A program made the translations under genes and the position numbers. The notes under the pieces are model-generated. The model was not told the DNA's origin and did not search any database. It saw nothing but the letters and a program-made list of their open reading frames with translations. Below, piece by piece: positions 57,329 to 64,000 of a stretch of DNA of 64,000 nt. Position 1 is the stretch's first letter; the number at the start of each line of letters is the position of its first letter. Source of the DNA: Rosistilla ulvae (GTDB lineage Bacteria > Planctomycetota > Planctomycetia > Pirellulales > Pirellulaceae); NCBI RefSeq assembly GCF_007741475.1, contig NZ_CP036261.1:2294001-2358000 (forward strand), read 5' to 3'.

Positions 57329-58072
57329 ATGAGCGAATCGAACGGAAAGCGACCGATGATCGAGGCGGTGGGACTGAGCAAGTTCTACGGCCCGTTTGCG
57401 GCGGCACGGGACATCAGTTTCACGGTCAACGAAGGGGAACTTGTCGCTTTTTTGGGTCCCAACGGGGCCGGTAAAAGCACGACGATGAAGATGTTGACCG
57501 GTTACATCGCTGCTTCCGAAGGGGAGGCGCGGATCGCTGGTCATAATATGCTTTCGGATCGGATCGAAGGGAGCAAGCGGCTGGGCTATCTGCCCGAGAA
57601 CGGCCCGTTGTATCCCGAGATGACGCCGGCGAGTCTGTTGGAATTCTTCGCCGATGCCCGCGGGATGGGACTTCGCGAACGCAAGCAGCACGTCGAGCGC
57701 GTCGTCGAGATCTGCGACCTTTCGACAGTCATGCACAAAGCGACCAGCAAGCTTTCTAAAGGTTTTAAGCAACGCGTCGGCATGGCCCAAGCGCTGTTGC
57801 ACGACCCCGATGTGTTGATCTTGGACGAACCGACGGCCGGTCTGGATCCGAACCAGATTCGCGGCGTGCGGGCGACGATGGCCAAGTTGGCCGAGACCAA
57901 GACGATTCTGTTGAGCACGCACATCTTGCAAGAGGTCGAAGCGATGGCGACGCGTGTCGTTTTGATCAACGAGGGACGCAAGGTCTACGACGGAACCGTC
58001 GACGATTTGGGACACAAAGGCCAGTTGGACGAAGCGTTCCACAAACTCACCCATGGCGAAATCATCAGCTGA
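57329..58072 (+). CDS. gldA: ABC transporter ATPase, GldA-like
   Basis: This 247-residue ATPase shows Walker A GPNGAGKSTTM near residue 45, signature LSKGFKQRVGMAQAL near 143, Walker B LILDEPTAGLDPNQ near 165, and the switch His in ILLSTHILQE. The segment GYLPENGPLYPEMTP is typical of GldA/CcmA-like ATPases. The start is ATG 57329 (a TTG at 57296 would add 11 residues). It begins a three-gene operon with a fused GldF/GldG protein and a DUF4340 protein. In Bacteroidetes GldAFG is linked to gliding; in planctomycetes its role is unknown and it may act in envelope assembly. Confidence 0.9.
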   Translation: MSESNGKRPMIEAVGLSKFYGPFAAARDISFTVNEGELVAFLGPNGAGKSTTMKMLTGYIAASEGEARIAGHNMLSDRIEGSKRLGYLPENGPLYPEMTPASLLEFFADARGMGLRERKQHVERVVEICDLSTVMHKATSKLSKGFKQRVGMAQALLHDPDVLILDEPTAGLDPNQIRGVRATMAKLAETKTILLSTHILQEVEAMATRVVLINEGRKVYDGTVDDLGHKGQLDEAFHKLTHGEIIS

Positions 58073-58180
58073 TTCCGCCCCGCCTCCTGTTTCTATCTGA
58101 GCTCGCGGTTCCGGTTGGGGATCGCGAACATGCCGTTGAAATCAAATCACCAGTTCTCGCAATTGAAATAGTGTAGAAGA

Positions 58181-61096
58181 ATGGATCTAGTAACTCTCCT
58201 ATTGGCTCTGCTCAAACTGCTTCTGATCGACTTGATCTTCGTCGGCGTGCTGTTTGTTCTGATCAGTCTCTTGGCTCGCACCAAACGCGCCGCGTTTGCG
58301 GTATTGCGACGCAATTTCTTCGGTTATTTCAGCAATCCAACCGGATATGTGTTCCTGTGTATCTTTGTCTTTTTGACTTCGTTGGCTGCCTTCTGGCCGT
58401 ACGAATTCTTCAACGACAACCTTGCGACGCTGGACCAATTGAATCGCTATCTGCCGTTGATCATGTTGTTCTTTATCCCCGCGATCACGATGAGTATCTG
58501 GGCTGAAGAGAAACGCCAAGGGACCGACGAACTGCTGCTGACCCTGCCGGCGGATGATTTCGACATCGTGATCGGTAAGTATCTGGCGGCCTCGGCGATC
58601 TTCACCGCGTCGTTGATCTTCTCTCAGCTGTCGAACTTCATCACCCTGGCTGTGCTCAGCTATGGCGATCTCGATACCGGGCTGTTCTTCACTACCTACC
58701 TCGGATATTGGTTCGTCGGGCTGACGATGATTGCGATCGGGATGGTCGCTTCGTTCTTGACCGGCAACCTGACCGTTGGCTTTATCTTGGGAGCTCTGTT
58801 CAACGCGCCGCTGGCGTTTGCGTCGATGGCCGACGTGATCATTCCCGGCGGTTGGTTCCAGCGGATCGTTAGCGGATCGGGACTGAGCGCCCAATTCGAC
58901 GACTTTGGCCGCGGCGTGATCAGTCTTTCGTCGACCGTTTACTTCTTGTTGGTCGCCCTGATCGGGATCTATCTGTGCATGGTCTTGATCGGTCGCCGTC
59001 ACTGGTCGGGCAGCAAAGATGGAAACACGATGTTTTGGCATTACGCCGCTCGCGCTGTCGCCTTGATGGTGCTGGCCGGTGGTGCGGTTGTGCTGCTTCG
59101 CAACTGGGACCAACGGATCGATACGACCGAGGGAAACGTCAGTTCGTTGGCCCCCGCCACGATCGAATTGATCAAGAATCTCGACGCCGATCGCCCGATC
59201 GTGGTCGATGCGTTTATCTCGACCGATATTCCCGAACAATACGCACGGACCCGATACGAATTGGTCAGCGTGCTCAAAGAGTTCCGCGCCGAAGCGGCCA
59301 AGCGGGGCAAGACGATCGACGTCAACCTGTACCAAGATCTGGAGTTGTTCAGCGACGAAGCCGCCCTGGCGTCGGAGCGTTTTGGGATCGAACCGGTCTC
59401 CCGATTCGTTCGCTCGCAAGGCTCGATGGAGAACCAAGAGATCCTGTTGGGGGCCGCTTTCCGAAGCGGGTTGGAGAAGGTTGTCGTGCCATTCTTCGAC
59501 TACGGCATTCCGGTCGAATACGAATTGGTTCGCTCGATCAAAACCGTTTCGCAAAGCACTCGCAAGCGATTGGGCATCGTCAATACCGACGCCAACCTGA
59601 TGGGCGGATTCTCGATGGCTGGCGGATCGCCGCGGCGAATCGAAAAGCATCCGTTGGTCGTCGAGTTGGAAAAGCAATATCAAGTCGACGAGGTCGATCT
59701 GTCGTCGCCATTGGATCCGAGCCGGTTTGATGCGGTCGTCGCCGTGCAACCTTCGTCGCTGGCTCCCGATCAATTCGACCGTTTGGTCGAAGGGGTGAAG
59801 GCGGGAATTCCAACGGCCATCTTCGAGGATCCGATGACGAGCCGGGGGATCCCAGGAACGGGCGAACCGAAGCAGTCGCCAGGGGGCATGTTTGGCCAGC
59901 AGGGCGGCCCAGTTCCGAAGGGCGATATCCGTAAACTGTGGGATGTGTTGGAGATCGAGTCGCCCGGCATGCCGGGAATGACAGCTCTCTTCTCCCCCGA
60001 TATCGTTTGGCAACACTACAATCCGTATCCCAAGATGGCCGCGTTGGGCTACAACGACCAATGGTTGTTCGCCAAAGAGGAATCGCCCGGCGCCGAGGAC
60101 GCGCTCTCCGAAGCGAACCCGATCACCGCGGGACTCGGCGAGATCTTGTTCATCTACGCCGGTGCGGTCAACGCCAAGAAAGATTCGGTGCTGAAGCATA
60201 CGCCGTTGGTGCAAACCGGTATGGCGACGGGCTTGATCCCGTTGGCGAAACTGCAGCCCGCGATGCGCGACCCAAACACCTTGCGTGCCGAACAGGGTGA
60301 CTTCAAAGGAATTCAAACGATCGCCATGGCGATCGAAGGATCTGACAAGTCGGAAGCTGCGAAGGATGAATCTGGCAAGGAGAGCGCCGAGAAGGATGAC
60401 GCCGATGCGAAGTCCGAAACCGACGAGTCTGGCAGCGGATCGATCAAAGCCGTTTATGTGGCCGATACCGATCTGTTGATCCAAGAGTTCTTGGCGATTC
60501 GGGCTCAGCCAGAGTTGTTTGCCGAGGTCGATCTGCGCGTTCAGAACGTGACCTTTGTGTTGAACATCGTCGATTGGTTGGCGGACGAAAGCCTGTTCAT
60601 CGACGTCCGCAAGCACGAGCCACGGTTCAGCACGCTGCAGTGGATCGAAGAGGTCGAGAACGAAGCTCGCGAAAAAGAGAGCGCTGCGGGAGCAGAGTTC
60701 GATCTAGCGTTTAAAGAAAAGGTCCGCGAGATCGAAGAGAAGAACACCGAAGAGCTGCAGAAGCTGCAAAAGGAACTGGACGACGCCAAGAAGAACAACC
60801 AAGACGGCAAGATCGATCTCGGTGCGTTCCAGGCGATTCAGACCCGATTCATGATGAAACAGCAACAGTTGGAACGGATGTTGACCGTCAGTCGCGAGAA
60901 ATTGGAGCGCGAACGAGACAGCCAGATTCAAAAGGAACGCCGGGCGGCCGATCTGACCGTTCGAGCGCGACAGAATCGTGTGAAGGCTGCTGCCGTGACG
61001 CTCCCTTGTATCCCGCCGTTGTTGATCGGCGTGATCGTCTTTGCGTCGCGTCGACTGCGTGAACGCGAGAACATTTCCAAAAGCCGGCTTCGATAA
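58181..61096 (+). CDS. Fused GldF-like permease and GldG-like ABC-type auxiliary protein
   Basis: This 971-residue protein joins two parts. Residues of about 1-290 form an ABC-2 permease with six or more helices (VFLCIFVFLTSLAAFWPYEF, MSIWAEEKRQGTDELLLTLP). Then a membrane anchor (AVALMVLAGGAVVLL) leads into a periplasmic GldG/ABC_transp_aux domain (VVDAFISTDIPEQYARTRYE, VEYELVRSIKTVSQSTRKR, VLNIVDWLADESLFIDVRK). A coiled coil (residues of about 820-920, rich in Glu/Lys) precedes a last helix near the C-terminus. A short Asp/Glu/Lys/Ser insert sits near residue 725-755. The start is ATG 58181. In Bacteroidetes GldF and GldG are separate proteins. Confidence 0.9.
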   Translation: MDLVTLLLALLKLLLIDLIFVGVLFVLISLLARTKRAAFAVLRRNFFGYFSNPTGYVFLCIFVFLTSLAAFWPYEFFNDNLATLDQLNRYLPLIMLFFIPAITMSIWAEEKRQGTDELLLTLPADDFDIVIGKYLAASAIFTASLIFSQLSNFITLAVLSYGDLDTGLFFTTYLGYWFVGLTMIAIGMVASFLTGNLTVGFILGALFNAPLAFASMADVIIPGGWFQRIVSGSGLSAQFDDFGRGVISLSSTVYFLLVALIGIYLCMVLIGRRHWSGSKDGNTMFWHYAARAVALMVLAGGAVVLLRNWDQRIDTTEGNVSSLAPATIELIKNLDADRPIVVDAFISTDIPEQYARTRYELVSVLKEFRAEAAKRGKTIDVNLYQDLELFSDEAALASERFGIEPVSRFVRSQGSMENQEILLGAAFRSGLEKVVVPFFDYGIPVEYELVRSIKTVSQSTRKRLGIVNTDANLMGGFSMAGGSPRRIEKHPLVVELEKQYQVDEVDLSSPLDPSRFDAVVAVQPSSLAPDQFDRLVEGVKAGIPTAIFEDPMTSRGIPGTGEPKQSPGGMFGQQGGPVPKGDIRKLWDVLEIESPGMPGMTALFSPDIVWQHYNPYPKMAALGYNDQWLFAKEESPGAEDALSEANPITAGLGEILFIYAGAVNAKKDSVLKHTPLVQTGMATGLIPLAKLQPAMRDPNTLRAEQGDFKGIQTIAMAIEGSDKSEAAKDESGKESAEKDDADAKSETDESGSGSIKAVYVADTDLLIQEFLAIRAQPELFAEVDLRVQNVTFVLNIVDWLADESLFIDVRKHEPRFSTLQWIEEVENEAREKESAAGAEFDLAFKEKVREIEEKNTEELQKLQKELDDAKKNNQDGKIDLGAFQAIQTRFMMKQQQLERMLTVSREKLERERDSQIQKERRAADLTVRARQNRVKAAAVTLPCIPPLLIGVIVFASRRLRERENISKSRLR

Positions 61097-61148
61097 CCCC
61101 CGACTTAAATCAGACTGATACCAAGACAGAATTGCGGAGAATAGAAAC

Positions 61149-62954
61149 GTGAGTGAAAGTGGAAAGACAGGCGTCTTTTGGTTAGTCGCGTCGGCTGTGG
61201 TCGCGATGGCGGCCATCGTGGCGTGGCCTCGTTCGACCGAGACCGATCTGGCCGCCTTGATCGGCAAACCGATCTTCGAAAACTTCAACGATGTGTTGGA
61301 CGTTTCGATGTTGAAGATCGATCGCTTCGACGAAGAACTGGGGCAGCTGAGTTCCTTCGAGGTCACTCGCGACTCGAAAACCAATCAGTGGTCGATCCCT
61401 TCGCACGATGGCTATCCAGCCGATGCGACCGAACAGATCCGCGATGCCGCAACCGCGTTTTTGGATCTGGAGATCTTGGATGTCGCCAGCGAAGTCAAAG
61501 ACGATCACGAGAAGTTCGGCGTTCTGGAACCCAACGCCAGTTCGTTGAAAGTCGGTGACGAAGGTGTCGGACGGTTGGTGCAATTCGAAAACGACAATGG
61601 GGAAGTGCTGGTGAATTTGATCATCGGCAGCATGGTCAAAGATACCGAGGACCAACGCTTCGTCCGAATCCCGACTCAAGATGTCACCTATGTCGTTAAA
61701 TTTGACGACACTCCGCTGACGACAAAATTTGAATCTTGGATCGAAGACAATCTGTTGGATCTCAGTTCGTTCGACATCAAAGAGATCGGAATTCGCGATT
61801 ATTCGATCGTCCGCACCTTGCAAGGTGCCAGCATGCAACCGAACTTCGATGCCGATATCGCTTTGGAAGAGGATGACGTCTGGAAGCTTGCCAAGTTGGA
61901 TGTCTACGAAAAAGGGAAGCCAGTCGCCCAAACGTTGGCCGCCGATGAAGAGCTCGACGGAACCAAATTGGGCGACCTTCGCAGCGCGTTGGACGACCTC
62001 AAGATCGTTGATGTTCGTCGCAAACCCGAGGGCCTCTCGGGCGATCTGAAGACCGACGCCGGGTTCATGAAGAACGACGATGCCGTTCGTTCGCTGATCA
62101 CACGCGGCTTCTATCCTCAACCGACCGAAGATGGCAAGGGAGAGGTCTTTGCGGCTAATGGCGAGTTGATCGCGACGCTTAAAAACGGAGTCGAATATCT
62201 GCTCCGCTTCGGTGAAATCGATCAACAAAGCCTGGATTCGGAAGAGGAATCCGAAGAGGGAGCGGAGGAGCAAGTTGTCGGTGTGAACCGATATTTGTTG
62301 GTCAGCGCGCGGGTCAACGAAGCGACTTTCCCTGAACCCGAACTGCAAACCGTTCCCGAGACCTGGGAACAATTGCATCCAGAGATCCAAGCGGCTCAAG
62401 CACCCAAGACCGATCAACCGGCGGCGGAGCCCAAGCCGGAAGATGCCAAGCCGAAAGCGGACGAAAAGCCTGCGGCTGAAAAGACCGAGGAAGCTGATAT
62501 GCCTGCGGCTGAAGAGGAATCAAAGCCTGCCGCTGACGAGCCGACCGAAGAGGCGCCTGCCGACGAAGAGGAAGCTGATAGTTGTGAAGCTCCTAGCGAC
62601 GATGACAAAGAGACCGAAGAGACTTTGTTCCAGGACGATGAGGCGTCCGAGGCGGAGAAGCCTGCCGATGCGGAAGCTAAGCCCGCCGCTCCGGAACTGA
62701 CCGATGAGGAGAAGCAGGAGGAATTGGAGGTTGCACAGGAATCGATCCGTAAAGCGAATCAACGCAAGTTGGACGCGAGAAACGATCAACTGGAAGAGGC
62801 GCGGAAAAAGGTTCGTAGCCTGAACGAACGCTTCGCCGAATGGTACTACGTGGTTCCCGAGAGCGAATACCGCAAGATCCACCTGACTCGCGATGATCTG
62901 ATCAAGAAAAAGGATCCCGCCGGAGCAGCAGCTCCCGTCGTGCCGGGCAACTGA
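61149..62954 (+). CDS. DUF4340-domain membrane-anchored protein
   Basis: This 601-residue protein starts at GTG 61149 with GGAG upstream. One N-terminal helix (VFWLVASAVVAMAAIVAW) anchors a periplasmic region of repeated DUF4340-like units (KTNQWSIPSHDGYPADATEQ and VWKLAKLDVY patterns). Residues of about 410-520 form a low-complexity Ala/Glu/Lys/Pro linker, then a charged coiled coil (LEEARKKVRSLNERFAEWYY) ends the protein. It is the third gene of the Gld-type operon, 52 bp after the fusion protein. DUF4340 proteins often accompany this transporter type; their function is unknown. Confidence 0.88.
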   Translation: MSESGKTGVFWLVASAVVAMAAIVAWPRSTETDLAALIGKPIFENFNDVLDVSMLKIDRFDEELGQLSSFEVTRDSKTNQWSIPSHDGYPADATEQIRDAATAFLDLEILDVASEVKDDHEKFGVLEPNASSLKVGDEGVGRLVQFENDNGEVLVNLIIGSMVKDTEDQRFVRIPTQDVTYVVKFDDTPLTTKFESWIEDNLLDLSSFDIKEIGIRDYSIVRTLQGASMQPNFDADIALEEDDVWKLAKLDVYEKGKPVAQTLAADEELDGTKLGDLRSALDDLKIVDVRRKPEGLSGDLKTDAGFMKNDDAVRSLITRGFYPQPTEDGKGEVFAANGELIATLKNGVEYLLRFGEIDQQSLDSEEESEEGAEEQVVGVNRYLLVSARVNEATFPEPELQTVPETWEQLHPEIQAAQAPKTDQPAAEPKPEDAKPKADEKPAAEKTEEADMPAAEEESKPAADEPTEEAPADEEEADSCEAPSDDDKETEETLFQDDEASEAEKPADAEAKPAAPELTDEEKQEELEVAQESIRKANQRKLDARNDQLEEARKKVRSLNERFAEWYYVVPESEYRKIHLTRDDLIKKKDPAGAAAPVVPGN

Positions 62955-62990
62955 GTCGGTCGGGGCAGTCCCGATTTCTAACGAGCATCA

Positions 62991-63026
62991 ACAGCACGGT
63001 TCGCAAGAACCGTGCTGTTTTCGTTT
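62991..63026 (+). terminator. Rho-independent terminator of the Gld-type operon
   Basis: A perfect 12-bp stem, ACAGCACGGTTC (62991-63002) and its complement (63007-63018), encloses the tetraloop gcaa and is followed by TTTCGTTT. It lies 37 bp after the DUF4340 stop. This is the clearest intrinsic terminator in the window. Confidence 0.88.
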
Positions 63027-63147
63027 GATGCACTCCTGATGGAACGTCTGGAAGTCTGGGTGGAATGGTCGATCCATTGCCAGCTTTGCGTTACGGACGC
63101 GATACTCTCGAGGCGAACTGCCGCGAGATGCTTCGCGTGACGAACTG

Positions 63148-63174
63148 TTGGCTATGGAACCAAAGGCCTATAAT
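63148..63174 (+). promoter_or_regulatory. Candidate sigma-70-type promoter for the DUF262 gene
   Basis: A perfect TATAAT (63169-63174) is preceded by TTGGCT (63148-63153) at a short 15-nt spacing. It lies after the terminator and about 110 bp before the ATG. The -35 match and spacing are poor, so this is only a candidate. Confidence 0.3.
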
Positions 63175-63283
63175 GGCATTGGACGTTAATCGCGAGAATG
63201 ACCAAGAAGTGCGGATGGAAATGGTGTGCTCGTTGTTACCCCAAAGCCGATGCTGCAACCAAAATGTTTAGGTTCACTAACCA

Positions 63284-64000
63284 ATGACACGTAACTCTCT
63301 ACTCAACACCGATACCGAAGATCTCAAGGAGCTATTAAGTAACGGAAAGAGCTACAAGGTTCCGCCCTACCAACGCGATTATTCATGGAAACAGGAGCAT
63401 TGGGAAGATCTCTGGGAAGATTTGATGTCGATCGAAGCAAGTCGAGAAGATCACTATATGGGTGCGGTGGTCTTGGAGAGTGCAGAGCGGAAGCACTACC
63501 GTATCATTGATGGCCAACAACGGATGGCCACACTAAGTATTTTGATTTTGGCGTGTGTCGATTTTCTGGATCAATTGGCTCGTGATGGCCTCCACTCGGA
63601 GGACAATCGTGAGCGAGCGTCAGAACTGGAGCGAAGTTATCTCGGTGCCAAGGATCCCGCGAGTTTACGAATCACGCCAAAGCTGCAATTGAATGCCAAC
63701 GATGACGATTTTTTTCAATTGAATATTGCCCAGCGCAAGGCGCCGCAGGGAGGAACGCGCGGCTTGAGTGACTCGGAGAAATTGCTTTGGGCTTGTTTCC
63801 AGTTTTTTCAGCTCAAGGTGCGGAAGAAATTTGAATCCAATTCGATGGGGGCGGACGTCGCTCGATTTGTCAACGAAGTCGTTACCGAACGGTTGGTATT
63901 CATTACCGTGCGGGTTCAGGATCAGGTAAGTGCGTATACTGTTTTCGAAACGCTGAATGCTCGAGGGTTAGAATTAACCGAAACAGACCTGTTGAAGAAT
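63284..64000 (+). CDS. DUF262 (GmrSD-type) protein, N-terminal part
   Basis: The frame starts at ATG 63284 (MTRNSLLNTDTEDLKEL) and remains open for 239 codons to the window edge. It shows the DUF262 pattern: YKVPPYQRDYSWKQEHWEDLWEDL, then YMGAVVLE, and IIDGQQRMATLSILI, where the DGQQR motif is the ParB-like nucleotide-hydrolysing signature, followed by FETLNARGLELTETDLLKN. Full-length relatives usually carry a C-terminal DUF1524 HNH nuclease; GmrSD acts as a type IV restriction system against modified phage DNA, and related DUF262 proteins occur in BREX and other defence loci. Whether DUF1524 follows cannot be seen here. Confidence 0.9.
   Translation, partial: MTRNSLLNTDTEDLKELLSNGKSYKVPPYQRDYSWKQEHWEDLWEDLMSIEASREDHYMGAVVLESAERKHYRIIDGQQRMATLSILILACVDFLDQLARDGLHSEDNRERASELERSYLGAKDPASLRITPKLQLNANDDDFFQLNIAQRKAPQGGTRGLSDSEKLLWACFQFFQLKVRKKFESNSMGADVARFVNEVVTERLVFITVRVQDQVSAYTVFETLNARGLELTETDLLKN

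Noticed and set aside
58199-60616. 805-codon open frame on the minus strand
   Set aside because: It lies wholly opposite the GldF/GldG fusion gene, which has clear domains; composition (His/Arg/Gln/Asp-rich) is typical of a shadow.
63065-63271. 68-codon frame before the DUF262 gene
   Set aside because: It overlaps the candidate promoter, has no ribosome site, and its composition is not protein-like.
1-64000. tRNA, rRNA, riboswitch or insertion sequence
   Set aside because: I looked for cloverleaf-like segments, conserved rRNA strings and transposase frames and saw none; without a covariance search small RNAs could still be missed.

Overview
The window looks like chromosome from a planctomycete of the Pirellulaceae (Rhodopirellula/Rosistilla-like). 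This is inferred from a giant PilX-like pseudopilin locus with two PilB-type ATPases, an ABC permease fused to a CPBP protease, a fused GldF/GldG protein beside a DUF4340 protein, a Tat-exported Gfo/Idh/MocA oxidoreductase, and intergenic regions full of degenerate 'cgcagag' repeats. I cannot name a species. I saw no tRNA, rRNA, transposase or CRISPR array.

Layout. 1-828: phosphatidylserine decarboxylase running off the left edge. 990-2367: about eleven tandem copies of an exact 129-bp period, each with a long internal inverted repeat. 2526-9765: a compact seven-gene minus-strand operon in the order FN3 membrane protein, sodium:solute symporter, 41-residue membrane peptide, divergent carbamoyltransferase, AsnB-type amidotransferase, M20 N-carbamoylase-type hydrolase, isochorismatase-type hydrolase. 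I consider this the best candidate for an undescribed system; it suggests uptake and processing of a carbamoylated or amidated small molecule. 9.98-11.3 kb: repeats. 11.5-14.7 kb: MarR regulator, aldose 1-epimerase, STAS protein and a soluble NarX-type histidine kinase. 14.8-16.8 kb: repeats. 17.0-18.2 kb: Gfo/Idh oxidoreductase.

18.3-38.4 kb is one minus-strand type IV pilus/type II secretion-like locus: PilB-like ATPase, PilT, second PilB/GspE ATPase, PilC/GspF platform protein, then six genes with prepilin-type N-termini, including a 1,906-residue PilX-like protein. No prepilin peptidase, secretin or PilMNOP is present. Direct copies of the same repeat (about 16.5 kb and 39-40.6 kb) flank the oxidoreductase and the whole pilus locus.

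40.8-43.9 kb encodes a NatA-like ATPase and a permease-protease fusion. 44.3-48.9 kb carries a small zinc-ribbon membrane protein, GDP-L-fucose synthase, a GT4 glycosyltransferase and two DUF218-like membrane proteins, probably part of an exopolysaccharide locus. 49.2-56.7 kb holds an SDR, a methyltransferase overlapping thyA, a PhyH-type dioxygenase, a TraB/TIKI-family protein and a large secreted protein. 57.3-63.0 kb is a three-gene Gld-type ABC operon closed by a strong intrinsic terminator. A DUF262 (GmrSD-type) gene runs off the right edge.
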